Shown: positions 44,091 through 53,837 of the stretch, one piece after another
How the letters are laid out: each line of letters opens with the position of its first letter
Position numbering within the stretch: position 1 is the stretch's first letter
From: Staphylococcus rostri
Lineage (GTDB): Bacteria; Bacillota; Bacilli; Staphylococcales; Staphylococcaceae
Reading direction: 5' to 3'
Assembly (NCBI RefSeq): GCF_002902145.1
Contig: NZ_PPRF01000017.1
Coordinates: 1 to 64,000, forward strand
DNA: 64,000 nucleotides
Notes under the pieces: generated by a model
Databases searched by the model: none
The model's input: only the letters and a program-made list of their open reading frames with translations
Told to the model about the DNA's origin: nothing
Translations under genes and position numbers: made by a program

Positions 44091-45164
44091 ATGATGACAG
44101 AAACAAAAAAATTATTAAAACACTTAACAGATTTGGATGGCATTGCTGGGCATGAGTATGATGTCAAAAAGGCAATGGTTGCGCTACTCGAGCCAAATAG
44201 TGATGAAATGATTTATGACAATCTAGGCGGTGTCTTTGGCAAGAAGGCTTCTCAAAAAGGACAACGCACGATTATGATTGCTGGTCATTTAGATGAAATC
44301 GGCTTTATGGTAACGAAGATTGATGATAATGGTTTTATTCAGTTTACGCCAATTGGTGGCTGGTGGAACCAAGTGATGCTTTCACAAAAAGTAACGATTA
44401 CAACAGATGAAGGCAAAAAAATTCGTGGTATCATCGGTTCAAAACCACCACACGTGCTAGAAGCGGATGAGCGTAATAAGCCAGTCGATATTAAGAAAAT
44501 GTTTATCGATGTAGGTGCACGTGACAAAGCAGAAGTAGAAGCAGCCGGCATTGAAATTGGTAATATGATTACGCCATACTCTGAATTTGAAACACTTTTA
44601 AATGATGACTATATGACAGCGAAAGCATTCGATAATCGTTTTGGCTGTGCACTTGCAGTAGATGTTATGGCTGCATTAAAAGACGAAGCATTAGATGTCA
44701 ACTTAGTGGCAGGTGCCAATGTTCAAGAAGAAGTTGGTTTGCGTGGTGCACAAGTTGCTACACATAAAATTAAACCAGACTTAGCGATTGCGGTGGATGT
44801 GGGTGTTGCATATGACACACCAGGTATGACTGACGGTGACGTGAAGTTAGGCGAAGGACCATTAGTATTGAACATGGACGCAAGTAACATCGGTCACGTT
44901 GGCTTAATTCGTCATATTAAAAAAGTTGCCAAAGCACATGGCATTCAACTGCAATGGGATTCATTACCAGGCGGAGGCACAGATGCCGGAAATATCCATA
45001 AATCACTAGACGGCGTCCCATCTGTCGCATTATCCGTGCCACTTCGTTATATGCACTCAAACGTTTCAGTCATGAGTCAATCAGACTATCAACAAGCAGT
45101 CAAACTTGTAGCTGAAGTCGTTAAAGCCTTAACGGATGATGTCGTAGAAGAGATTATTTGGTAA
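44091..45164 (+). CDS. M42-family metallo-aminopeptidase
   Basis: 357-residue cytoplasmic peptidase of the M42 (TET/PepA) family that trims N-terminal residues from peptides, typically as a dodecamer. Metal and catalytic motifs: MIAGHLDEIGFMV (about residue 65), AFDNRFGCA (about 180), ANVQEEVGLRGA (Glu pair, about 212-222), AVDVG and DSLPGGGTDAGNIH (about 295-310) and RYMHS near the end. It is often misnamed endoglucanase or glutamyl aminopeptidase. AAAGGGG precedes the two adjacent ATGs. Confidence 0.93.
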   Translation: MMTETKKLLKHLTDLDGIAGHEYDVKKAMVALLEPNSDEMIYDNLGGVFGKKASQKGQRTIMIAGHLDEIGFMVTKIDDNGFIQFTPIGGWWNQVMLSQKVTITTDEGKKIRGIIGSKPPHVLEADERNKPVDIKKMFIDVGARDKAEVEAAGIEIGNMITPYSEFETLLNDDYMTAKAFDNRFGCALAVDVMAALKDEALDVNLVAGANVQEEVGLRGAQVATHKIKPDLAIAVDVGVAYDTPGMTDGDVKLGEGPLVLNMDASNIGHVGLIRHIKKVAKAHGIQLQWDSLPGGGTDAGNIHKSLDGVPSVALSVPLRYMHSNVSVMSQSDYQQAVKLVAEVVKALTDDVVEEIIW

Positions 45165-45176
45165 AGCATGAAAATC

Positions 45177-45221
45177 AACCTTGTTGTGTTACGCGAAGTG
45201 CATAGCGAGGTTTTTTTATTT
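45177..45221 (+). terminator. Possible terminator after the M42 gene
   Basis: AACCTTG and CGAGGTT flank a loop and are followed by TTTTTATTT. The stem is short and interrupted. Confidence 0.45.
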
Positions 45222-45301
45222 ATATAGAAGAAAATAGGGATTGTGTCGTATAGAAGAAACGTGTTAGATTGGTAAAAATAGCGTTGAATAGGGGGAGACA
45301 T

Positions 45302-46204
45302 ATGACACAACAACATCAAAAACGCTGGTTAGGTTATGTGCTCGTGATTATCGGAGCTACTTTTTGGGGAATTGGTGGCACGGTCTCGCAATGGCTATTT
45401 CAACATGAGAATCTTGATGTATCGTGGTTCGTAGCTGTCAGACTCGTCATTTCAGGTTTGTTGTTAATCGTGATTGCCTTTATGACACAAGGCGTAAAGG
45501 TGTTTGTTGTTTGGTGGGATAAACGTGCAGCAACACAAATGATTATTTATGGTATTTTCGGTATGCTGGCCGTCCAATATACGTTTATGTCAGCCATTAA
45601 TTATGGGAATGCGGCAGTTGCAACATTACTCCAATATTTAGGACCTATTTTTATTATCTTTTACTTAGTGCTGACAAAAGTAACGAAGTTCGGTGTGAAA
45701 GAGGCACTGGCTATCGTGCTCGCATTATCTGGTACTTATTTATTATTAACGAACGGACACTTTGAAAATCTTCAAGTGCCAAAACGTGCGATAATTTGGG
45801 GATTGTTATCGGCAGTTGCATTGGCCTTTTATACCGTTTATCCAGTACGTTTACTCGCGCGTTGGGGTTCATTGAATGTTGTAGGTTGGGGGATGTTGAT
45901 TGGTGGTATCGCGTTGAGTTTTGTGCATCCACCTTGGCAAGTCGCATTGTCAGATTGGTCGATGCAGACACATCTACTCTTTTGGTTTGCGATTATCTTC
46001 GGAACGATGCTAGCTTTCTGGTTTTATATTGATAGTTTGCATTATTTGTTTCCACATGAAGCGGGCTTATTAGGAACGATTGAGCCACTCACAGCCTTAT
46101 TAACATCAGTCGTATGGTTGAACGTGTCGTTTGGTGTGTGGCAGCTGCTAGGAATTGTACTAATTATCTTAATGGTTATCGTACTTTCTGTTGTGAAGAA
46201 ATAG
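45302..46204 (+). CDS. EamA-family (DMT) transporter
   Basis: 300-residue drug/metabolite-type exporter with ten helices in two EamA repeats. GATFWGIGGTVSQWLF (about residues 18-33) opens the first repeat and AIIWGLLSAVALAFYTVYPVRL the second; IEPLTALLTSVVWLN is the typical end of the second repeat. GGGGGAG lies four bases before the ATG at 45302. Substrate unknown. Followed by a dispersed repeat element. Confidence 0.88.
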   Translation: MTQQHQKRWLGYVLVIIGATFWGIGGTVSQWLFQHENLDVSWFVAVRLVISGLLLIVIAFMTQGVKVFVVWWDKRAATQMIIYGIFGMLAVQYTFMSAINYGNAAVATLLQYLGPIFIIFYLVLTKVTKFGVKEALAIVLALSGTYLLLTNGHFENLQVPKRAIIWGLLSAVALAFYTVYPVRLLARWGSLNVVGWGMLIGGIALSFVHPPWQVALSDWSMQTHLLFWFAIIFGTMLAFWFYIDSLHYLFPHEAGLLGTIEPLTALLTSVVWLNVSFGVWQLLGIVLIILMVIVLSVVKK

Positions 46205-46208
46205 AAAA

Positions 46209-46372
46209 AGGGGCATTAATAAAACGTTCAATTTGAGTTTGAGGATTTATGTAGATAGCAATATCTGAGCAGGCATGGAAATCCACTTTTGTAATGTGTT
46301 TTCATGCCTACTCAGCCTTGCTGGGGTAGGACAATGGCATCTGTTTAAATGAGATTGCTGTCCCACTCCTTA
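46209..46372. repeat. Dispersed intergenic repeat, full-length copy
   Basis: Starts GGGGCATTAATA, contains TTTATGTAGATAGCAA, the inner hairpin (CATGGAAATCCAC / GTGTTTTCATGCC), CTCAGCCTTGCTGGGGTAGG and ends GAGATTGCTGTCCCACTCC. The copy at 59509-59672 has the same order and the same 164-base length. Confidence 0.85.
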
Positions 46373-46391
46373 CAGTGTTAATTCATTATGT

Positions 46392-46745
46392 TTAGTGATG
46401 TGAATGATCCATGTGCATGTCATGAATTTTCATCATAAGACCATGCGGAATATCATCGTGACTCACAACTTCTTGTTTCACGAATTCGTGCTCACCATCT
46501 TTTTTCGCAGTTAGTTTCACGAAATCGCCTTTATGTGGTTTGAACTGATCGTCTGGCGTCAATGTGACATGTTCTTCCACTTCATTTGTTGAAGCGTTGA
46601 CGATCTTTTCTGCAGTTGTATCATCCATCATGTAGCCATAGTATGTTTCTTTTTGGCTAGACATCATAATGGCGATAATAATGCCGGCTGTTACAACAAG
46701 CATTGCAACAATCATAACAATACCAAGTGTTTGTTTTTGTTTCAT
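46392..46745 (-). CDS. Membrane-anchored small protein with His/Met-rich tail
   Basis: 117 residues: one N-terminal membrane helix (LGIVMIVAMLVVTAGIIIAIMM) and an outside domain with small beta-type character (FKPHKGDFVKLTAKKDG). The end, PHGLMMKIHDMHMDHSHH, is dense in His and Met and may bind metal. It resembles staphylococcal DUF4889 proteins from memory, not certain. AAAGGAG lies about ten bases before the ATG. Single gene, divergent from the MFS gene. Confidence 0.7.
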   Translation of the reverse strand: MKQKQTLGIVMIVAMLVVTAGIIIAIMMSSQKETYYGYMMDDTTAEKIVNASTNEVEEHVTLTPDDQFKPHKGDFVKLTAKKDGEHEFVKQEVVSHDDIPHGLMMKIHDMHMDHSHH

Positions 46746-47030
46746 CTGGTATAGACTCCTTTATGTAAAGATAGCTTTATTGTATACGAAGAAAACGGAT
46801 ACAGAAAGTAATAACCGAACATATTACGTGACAAAATTGTGACGGCTCATTTTGGCAGATAGTACTTAAAGGGCAAAGTGTATGTGGCAGGAATGTTTCG
46901 GAAGTGCATGGAACCGGAACAATCAAAGAAGAGAATCATCTACTTCCAGATACATTGTGTACAATTCATGCACAAAAGTCATCATGAGTTATGATAAGAT
47001 AAAGACAAATAATGACTGGAGGATTTGCGA

Positions 47031-48233
47031 ATGACCAACCAATTGTACGGAAGACGTGTGCAAGACCAATGGCTGTTAGTAATCGGTATCGTCTTAATTG
47101 CTGGAACACTACGGGCACCTTTGACAGCTGTCGGCCCCGTTATCAATGATATTAAAGCGGACTTACATATTAATAATGGTGTCGCTGGTTTAATCACCAC
47201 GATTCCATTGATTATCTTTGGGATTTTTTCCCCACTCGCTTCTAAAGTATTAGAACGTTATGCGATGCCACACGTCTTGTTCTATGCAGTGCTGTTGACG
47301 ATTGTTGGCCTCGTGTTACGTGTGAGTGGAGGTGTAACAACATTCTTTATTGGAACGGTTGTCTTAGGTATTGCAATCGCATTTGGCAACGTCACATTAC
47401 CTGCCTATGCGAAGTGGCGCTTTCCGTTACAAATTGGCTTAATCACGGGTATTTACAGTGCCACGATGAACTTTACCGCAGGACTCGGTGGTGGTTTAAG
47501 CTATCCACTTTCTACATTATCACCGTTATCATATCGCTTATCGCTTGTATTTTGGGTATTGATTGCCGTGTGTGCGATTGTTATCTGGCTGCCACAACTC
47601 AAAAAAACAGATGACAGTATGGAGTCACTCGATACAGAGGCGAACGCAAATCAGAAACCAGTGAAAATATATCGTTCAAAAATGGCATGGGCGGTTGCGC
47701 TGATGATGGCGTTCCAGTCGATGATGTTTTACAGTATTGTTGCATGGTATCCATCCATATTAATCAGTAAAGGGATTGCCCCTGAATCGGCAGGGTACTT
47801 CTTAATGCTGAATCAATTCGCACAGTTGCCGATGACATTTACATTTCCAATTATTGCAGCGAGAATGCAAAGTCAACGTGTACTCGTATATATTATTGTC
47901 ACATTGATGGGTGTAGGATTTGGTTTACTCTTCACAGACAATTATTGGCTATTAATCTTGGCGATGATTTTTACCGGCATGGGTATCGGTGCGTGTTTTA
48001 GTGTCTGCATGACGTTATTTTCTATCCGTGCAAAAACAACACGTGTCAGCATGGCACTCTCTGGATTTGGTCAATCTGTCGGTTATTGGGTAGCAGCTAT
48101 CGGGCCGTTTCTAATCGGCATTGTTTATGATATGTCTCATACGTGGTCTATCGTTATCGTCATTATGTTAATGATGAATGCGATGGTCTTACTATTCGGT
48201 TGGTATGCGACGAAAAATGAATATATCGAATAA
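47031..48233 (+). CDS. MFS transporter, CynX/NimT family
   Basis: 400 residues, 12 membrane helices with a charged loop near residues 190-215 (KKTDDSMESLDTEANANQK). GTLRAPLTAVGPVINDI near the start is the CynX-family signature (cyanate/2-nitroimidazole transporters). GGAGG lies eight bases before the ATG at 47031. Substrate unknown. Own terminator downstream. Confidence 0.87.
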   Translation: MTNQLYGRRVQDQWLLVIGIVLIAGTLRAPLTAVGPVINDIKADLHINNGVAGLITTIPLIIFGIFSPLASKVLERYAMPHVLFYAVLLTIVGLVLRVSGGVTTFFIGTVVLGIAIAFGNVTLPAYAKWRFPLQIGLITGIYSATMNFTAGLGGGLSYPLSTLSPLSYRLSLVFWVLIAVCAIVIWLPQLKKTDDSMESLDTEANANQKPVKIYRSKMAWAVALMMAFQSMMFYSIVAWYPSILISKGIAPESAGYFLMLNQFAQLPMTFTFPIIAARMQSQRVLVYIIVTLMGVGFGLLFTDNYWLLILAMIFTGMGIGACFSVCMTLFSIRAKTTRVSMALSGFGQSVGYWVAAIGPFLIGIVYDMSHTWSIVIVIMLMMNAMVLLFGWYATKNEYIE

Positions 48234-48272
48234 AAAAGTGTGGATTGCGAGCGGGCAATCCACACTTTTATA
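48232..48272. terminator. Bidirectional terminator
   Basis: AAAAAAGTGTGGATTGC pairs with GCAATCCACACTTTTA, overlapping the ends of both convergent genes. Confidence 0.9.
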
Positions 48273-50391
48273 ACATATGCACTTTCTTTGTTGCTTTATG
48301 CTTGTATATTTTAATCAACTTGATCTGATGAGGCGGCAACGTGATGTGTAAAATTTTGTTGAAAAAGTTGTGAACGGTAATATGCGGTTGTAATTGGAAA
48401 GTTTGATGAATCAGTTCAACATCTTTGTACGGTAAGTAATACAATTCCATATCACGTGCAATGCCGTTCGTGACATTTGAGCGCATATCATCATACGTGT
48501 AAGTGACAACAAGTTGAGTTGAGAGCGTATAGGCACTCAAAATTTGATAGTTATACGTTTGTGGTACATAGGTCTCCATATTGTTAGCAGTATAACAAGG
48601 CTCCGACAACAATAATAGGTAGGCGTCATCTGTGTCATGTAGCAGATAGTTTTCTGTTTGGCTATTCAGCTGACCTGCAAAATGATGGTACAACTGGTTG
48701 ATGTAGCCATAGGGCAACTGATGTCCGTATTGATTATAATAAGCAATCGACTGTTTGGGTGTAGATGCCAGTGCAAGACCGATACCCGAAACATCACTCG
48801 GCAGTTGTAATAATAACGTCAAGAACATACTTGGATATGCCGGTGTTGATGTATAACCTAACTGCGCCATTGTCGATTCACCTAACTGCGTCAAAACAAT
48901 CGGTGTGTCACTCGCATTTATCGATGCTTTGAAGTGACTAAGGACATGTGCAATATCAGCCATTGTTGTATACGTTTCAGACGACTTTATAAGTGACTCA
49001 AAAGCCATACAGTAAAAGTCGAAATGAACCCCTTGGTTGTGCATACTGAGAATAGCCTTTTGATGCTTTTTCGTGAATGGGTCTTCCACACAGAGTGCCA
49101 CTTGGCTATGTGGCAGATATTTAACCATACGCTGTTGAATATATTTCATTTCATGTACAGATAGATGCTGCGACATTAGGACAACAGAGAACTGTAAATC
49201 TTCAGGTGTCAGTATATAAGGGTTGATAGTCATGGCGCGCAAAATAGGCTGCAAGAACAACTTATCAAACGCTTCAAATTGTTTAATATGATGAAAACAA
49301 AAAGCATATGATAGCTGTGCCTTTTTGATAAGTTTGCAGAAACGATCGAGTTCAGCTGTTTGCGCAAATCGCATATCTTTAGTACCTAAATCTTGAAAGT
49401 ATAGTGTTAAGTTAGGCGTGTCTGAGAGGTCGCTAATGCGTGTCGTCATTTGTTGTACAGCATCATAAACGTGCATATTTGAAACTTCAAGAAAAAGCTG
49501 CCGTTCATGCGTATAGCTCGGTTGTTTCAAATCATTCAAATCAATCGTAATGTTCATCGATGACATCGACATACTGTCTGGCACGAGATAATCGGTGAAA
49601 TGGTCTGAGTCAAAAGGCAATACGTATAACATATCATCTGTATTCTCTGCTTGTGTGCGATAATCTGCTGGACTGACACCGATATAGGATTTAAATATTT
49701 TGGAGTAATTACTGTAGTTTGAAAAACCATGTTGTATTGCAACGCTCTGGATTGTATCATTCGTTGTTAAGAGTGATTGCAATGAATAACCGAGCTTTAA
49801 TGTGATGAAGAATATTTTAAAGCTAAAGTCTAAGTATTTACTAAACAATATGGAAATATACGATTGTGAAACATAGAAATAATCGCTTAAAACTTTGAGT
49901 GAAATCTTTGTATCAAGATGATCATAAATATATTGCAGAATGTTATTGAGTAACTTGTTATTCACACATACTTCAGGTAAGTAAAACCCTTCTATCGGAA
50001 CATATGCCTCTTCAAATAGTATCTTCAATATATCGAACATAAGTGTCTGGCATTGCTTATCTTTGTTGTCTTTAATGATACGTTTTAATAATGATGTGAC
50101 CTTTGTATGCGAAATGAAGCGGTCTTGGTTAAAATAACCAGTATTATAAGTCGTGTGATATTTTGAGAAAAAATGCATTGGAATACATACTTTAATCAAT
50201 GATTGTGCATGCGTAATTTTGATGATATCTAGGTTGTTAATAATAGCGATATGGTTGTAGCAATGACGACTTCTGCCGTTGTGTTGTATATCAAGAATGC
50301 CATCTAATGACACTAGTAATTGTATCTCGTCAAGAACGCGATACGTTTCGGACTGACACTGTGTCGACAATTCAATTGTAATTCCTCGCAT
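48268..50391 (-). CDS. rsp: Long AraC-family transcriptional regulator, Rsp/Rbf type
   Basis: 707-residue regulator. An N-terminal cupin-like part (to about 100) is followed by a central AraC HTH pair (ISLKVLSDYFYVSQSYISILFSKYL and IQSVAIQHGFSNYSNYSKIFKSYIGVSPADYR, about residues 160-255), and a long C-terminal region of about 440 residues resembling a glycosidase-like barrel. This architecture is that of staphylococcal Rsp and Rbf, which control agr, surface proteins and biofilm. I favour Rsp because a sucrose-type PTS gene follows and narT is near, as I recall in S. aureus. No strong ribosome site precedes the ATG at 50391; GAGGTTA is the nearest match. Confidence 0.75.
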   Translation of the reverse strand: MRGITIELSTQCQSETYRVLDEIQLLVSLDGILDIQHNGRSRHCYNHIAIINNLDIIKITHAQSLIKVCIPMHFFSKYHTTYNTGYFNQDRFISHTKVTSLLKRIIKDNKDKQCQTLMFDILKILFEEAYVPIEGFYLPEVCVNNKLLNNILQYIYDHLDTKISLKVLSDYFYVSQSYISILFSKYLDFSFKIFFITLKLGYSLQSLLTTNDTIQSVAIQHGFSNYSNYSKIFKSYIGVSPADYRTQAENTDDMLYVLPFDSDHFTDYLVPDSMSMSSMNITIDLNDLKQPSYTHERQLFLEVSNMHVYDAVQQMTTRISDLSDTPNLTLYFQDLGTKDMRFAQTAELDRFCKLIKKAQLSYAFCFHHIKQFEAFDKLFLQPILRAMTINPYILTPEDLQFSVVLMSQHLSVHEMKYIQQRMVKYLPHSQVALCVEDPFTKKHQKAILSMHNQGVHFDFYCMAFESLIKSSETYTTMADIAHVLSHFKASINASDTPIVLTQLGESTMAQLGYTSTPAYPSMFLTLLLQLPSDVSGIGLALASTPKQSIAYYNQYGHQLPYGYINQLYHHFAGQLNSQTENYLLHDTDDAYLLLLSEPCYTANNMETYVPQTYNYQILSAYTLSTQLVVTYTYDDMRSNVTNGIARDMELYYLPYKDVELIHQTFQLQPHITVHNFFNKILHITLPPHQIKLIKIYKHKATKKVHML

Positions 50392-51099
50392 AACTAACCT
50401 CTTCCATTCTCAAAATACGTAATAAATATGATTAATTATATAGTTGACGAAATAGTCGTAACAATGCGTTAAAGACAATTGTGTATTTCTGTCTTAAATT
50501 GAAAAATTTTGACATGCTTGTGAGATTAAAAGAACTAAAAAAATTGCAAGTAGGTTAAGAAATGATGTAAAAGAGTAAAAAATAGTGCGAGAGAAATAAC
50601 GACAAGGTAAAAATATGACATATAAAACTAAAATATAGAGATATGTTGAATGAAGTGAGGTGTGTGACATTAAAAAGTTTGTGAATGCCAATCGAGAGCT
50701 AGTGGGATAGGTATCTCAGTGCTCTAAAAAGATTACTTTGTCCAGCCTCGGGAAGATTGAGTAAGCGTGAAAAACTTGTAGAAGTGTCGCAATGGTCGGC
50801 TAATGCCATTTTACCTTGTATTAATGTTTCGGTCCTAGAAAATTGGAGGGCATATAGAATAAGTGTGTTAATAATATAGCACATATGTTCGTATAGTCAA
50901 ACAAGAATATGTTTTTTTAGTGACGTTCAAATGAAGTTATATAAAAAATTTTTAGAAATTTAAAAAATAAGGATTGATTATGCGATGTAAAGTGAGTAAA
51001 ATATAAGCAAGAAGTTTTTGGTACCGGTTCCATTTGCGTAACAAAGGCGTTAATTAACTGTTGGTATATAGAGCAGCATGATATTTGAGGAGGGATTGT
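50392..51099. other. Intergenic region between rsp and the PTS gene
   Basis: About 0.7 kb, strongly AT-rich, no gene supported. It contains a decayed copy of the dispersed repeat at 50697-50830 (GTGGGATAGGTATCTCAGTG, inverted relative to the copy at 59509) and the palindrome at 51019-51032 ahead of the PTS gene. Confidence 0.5.
51019..51032. promoter_or_regulatory. LacI-type palindromic operator before the PTS gene
   Basis: TGGTACCGGTTCCA is symmetric except at one pair (TGG-W-ACCGGT-W-CCA), with the central CCGG typical of LacI/GalR-family operators. It lies 68 bases before the ATG. No LacI-type gene is in the window. Confidence 0.55.
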
Positions 51100-52548
51100 A
51101 TGGCGTTTGAAAAAGAATCAAAAGTAATCTTGGATGCTATTGGTGGTAAAGAAAATATTGATGAGATGGGGCATTGTGCCACGCGTTTAAGATTATCTTT
51201 AAAAGATGAAAGTATTGTAGATGAGAAAGCTTTAAACGACTTGGATGTTGTAAAGGGAACTTTCTCAACAGCAGATCAGTATCAAATTATTATCGGTTCA
51301 GGTACGGTCAACCAAGTGTACGCACAAATCGACCAGCTAATTGGCGGTGTGTCACAATCAGAATCACAAGAAGAGAAGACTGAAAAGAAAGTGAAGAAAA
51401 AAGGTAATCCATTACAACGCTTTGTGAAGATGTTATCGGATATCTTTGTACCTATTATTCCAGCAATCGTAGCTGGCGGTTTATTAATGGGACTTAACAA
51501 CATTTTCACGGCAAAAGACATTTTTGCTAAGGGACAATCTTTAGTAGATATGTACCCACACTTCGCACAGTTTGCCAATATGATTAACATTTTTGCCAGT
51601 GCGCCATTTGCGTTATTACCAATTTTAATCGGTTTTAGTGCAGCGAAACGCTTTGGCGGTAATGCATTCTTAGGTGCAGCATTGGGTGCGATCATGGTGC
51701 ATCCAGACCTTATGAACGGCTATGCATATCCTGAAGCACTTGCAAATGGCGATCCGATTCCTAAATGGGAGTTTTTAGGTCTGTCAATTGCCCAAGTAGG
51801 TTACCAAGGACAAGTATTACCAATTTTAGTGTCATCATATATTTTGGCAATGTTAGAACGTGGCTTACGTCGCATTATTCCAACAGTATTGGATAACTTA
51901 TTAACACCATTATTTGCAATCTTTATTACATCATTCTTAACATTCTTATTCGTAGGACCATTAACACGTACAATGGGTTACTGGTTAACAGATGGTTTAA
52001 CATTCTTATACGAAGCGGGTGGCGCAATCGGTGGTCTCATCTTTGGACTCTTCTATGCACCAATCGTTATTACAGGTATGCACCACAGCTTTATCGCTAT
52101 TGAAACATCTTTAATTGCGGAACAAGCATCAACAGGTGGTTCATTCATCTTCCCTATCGCAGCAATGTCTAACATGGCTCAAGGTGGGGCAGCACTTGCA
52201 GCATTTATGTTAATTAAACAAAACAAAAAACTTAAAGGTGTCGCGTCTGCAGCGGGTGTATCTGCCGTATTAGGTATTACTGAGCCAGCAATGTTCGGGG
52301 TTAACTTGAAGTTACGTTACCCATTTATCGGTGCAATGATCGGTTCAGGTCTTGGTGCAGCGTATGTATCATTCTTCAAAGTAAAAGCTACAGCATTAGG
52401 TGCAGCAGGTATTCCTGGTGTTATCTCTATCGCAGCTGGTTCTTTGACACATTACATTATCGGTATGTGTATCGCATTCGTAACAAGTATCGTTGTGACA
52501 TTCGTATTATCAAAACGTAAAAAATATCGCAACGCTGAAGAATTATAA
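51100..52548 (+). CDS. scrA: PTS IIBC transporter, sucrose/beta-glucoside family
   Basis: 482-residue phosphotransferase permease. The N-terminal IIB domain (to about residue 85) has the phosphorylated Cys in EMGHCATRLRLSL (about residue 26); the IIC domain follows a charged linker (EKTEKKVKKKGNP) and has ten or so helices with ITGMHHSFIAIE and GITEPAMFGVNLKLRYPF. No IIA domain is attached, so it relies on another protein's IIA. Sucrose is the best guess by family and by its position beside rsp, but trehalose or an amino sugar cannot be excluded. GAGGAGGG lies five bases before the ATG at 51100. Confidence 0.75.
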   Translation: MAFEKESKVILDAIGGKENIDEMGHCATRLRLSLKDESIVDEKALNDLDVVKGTFSTADQYQIIIGSGTVNQVYAQIDQLIGGVSQSESQEEKTEKKVKKKGNPLQRFVKMLSDIFVPIIPAIVAGGLLMGLNNIFTAKDIFAKGQSLVDMYPHFAQFANMINIFASAPFALLPILIGFSAAKRFGGNAFLGAALGAIMVHPDLMNGYAYPEALANGDPIPKWEFLGLSIAQVGYQGQVLPILVSSYILAMLERGLRRIIPTVLDNLLTPLFAIFITSFLTFLFVGPLTRTMGYWLTDGLTFLYEAGGAIGGLIFGLFYAPIVITGMHHSFIAIETSLIAEQASTGGSFIFPIAAMSNMAQGGAALAAFMLIKQNKKLKGVASAAGVSAVLGITEPAMFGVNLKLRYPFIGAMIGSGLGAAYVSFFKVKATALGAAGIPGVISIAAGSLTHYIIGMCIAFVTSIVVTFVLSKRKKYRNAEEL

Positions 52549-52552
52549 ATAT

Positions 52553-52598
52553 AAAAAGTGAGTCGTCTTCCATGTTGAGAAGCACGGCTCACTTTTTT
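52553..52598. terminator. Bidirectional terminator
   Basis: AAAAAGTGAGTCGT pairs with ACGGCTCACTTTTTT (one mismatch), between the PTS gene and corA. Confidence 0.88.
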
Positions 52599-52610
52599 AA
52601 GTTTATGCGG

Positions 52611-53549
52611 TCATAACTTGTTACTACGCCATAAGACGGTAAACATCACAACAACAAGCGCAAAGGAAATTACAATAATAATGACCCATGACAAAGCACT
52701 GTTCGTATCAATTGGCAGTGGTACGTTCATACCGAAAAAGCTGAAGACAAGTGTTGGTAAAGTCAGCAATACAGTGAAGATCGTCAATGTTTTCATTGTC
52801 GTGTTCAGCTGGTTTGATAGTAAAGAAGCGTATGAATTAGACATACTTTCAATGATACGCAAATATAATTCTGTCGTCTCTACAGCTTGTTGATGTTCGT
52901 TCTGTAAATCTTCCAGCAACTCTTCATCTTCATCAAAACGCTTAATAGCAGGCAAGCGGAATAAATGACGAATGGTAGATGAATTCGTTTTAAGTGATGC
53001 TAAGAAATAGACTAAACTTTTTTCAATTTCACTTAATAAATAAAGGTGTGTATTTGTCACGCGTTGTTGCAAGTTATGTTCAACTTGGCGACGTTCTTTA
53101 TTTAATAAACGCAAACTTCTATTGTATTGTGCAGCCATATCGTACATAAGCTTTAGCGCAAATTGACTTTTATAATTGAGATTCACAGGCTTAGTCGTTA
53201 AGTGTTCTAAGTAAGGGAAAGGCTTGGCACATACCGTTACGATTATGTTTTTGCCGAGTATAATCCCAAGTGGTAAGGTTGTGAAGCTTTTGAGTTTGTA
53301 TTTACCAGATTTTGTAATGGGTAAGTCACTAATAATCAACGAATAACCACTATCGTCATCATATTCAATACGTGAACTTTCTTCGCTATCAAGTGCATCT
53401 TCTAAAAAGTCTTTTGGAAAACCATATGTCTGTATCAAAGTTTGTATCTCTTCTTGTGTCGGCTTCACAACGTTTAACCATTGTGCATCTTCCCAGTTAT
53501 CAGTTGTTTCGACATGAAGTGCGTCATTATTTTTATATGCAGTAATCAT
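52611..53549 (-). CDS. corA: CorA-family magnesium/divalent cation transporter
   Basis: 312-residue pentameric channel subunit. The large N-terminal cytoplasmic domain is followed by long helices (LNKERRQVEHNLQQRV...), then two C-terminal membrane helices with the selectivity motif GMNVP between them (FSFFGMNVPLP, about residue 270) and a basic end WRSNKL. AAAGGAG lies seven bases before the ATG. Specificity may be Mg, Co or Ni. Confidence 0.9.
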   Translation of the reverse strand: MITAYKNNDALHVETTDNWEDAQWLNVVKPTQEEIQTLIQTYGFPKDFLEDALDSEESSRIEYDDDSGYSLIISDLPITKSGKYKLKSFTTLPLGIILGKNIIVTVCAKPFPYLEHLTTKPVNLNYKSQFALKLMYDMAAQYNRSLRLLNKERRQVEHNLQQRVTNTHLYLLSEIEKSLVYFLASLKTNSSTIRHLFRLPAIKRFDEDEELLEDLQNEHQQAVETTELYLRIIESMSNSYASLLSNQLNTTMKTLTIFTVLLTLPTLVFSFFGMNVPLPIDTNSALSWVIIIVISFALVVVMFTVLWRSNKL

Positions 53550-53629
53550 GTGACGGCTCCTTTAGTTCATAGAGTTCATATTTTATAGTTATATCATACC
53601 CGTTTTTCTGAAACAACGTCATTTTTTAG

Positions 53630-53676
53630 GGGCTGGGATAACGGAATCTTTTTAGATAAGTGAGATTCCTGTACTA
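53630..53676. repeat. Dispersed intergenic repeat, 3' fragment
   Basis: GGGGCTGGGATAACGGAATCTTTTTAGATAAGTGAGATTCCTG carries the terminal stem (GGAATCT / AGATTCC) of the repeat family; the 5' two thirds are absent. Confidence 0.6.
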
Positions 53677-53837
53677 TTTTCATCCGAGGGGGATAATAGA
53701 TTCGTATAAAAAATGAATAAAAACGAAATTAAGGTAAACTTCACATCATCTTAACATTAAATTTACAATTATCCGTCATACTTTGGAGTGAGTGAAATAC
53801 AGAATAAATCATACAAATAATTGTTAGAGGTGAAGTC

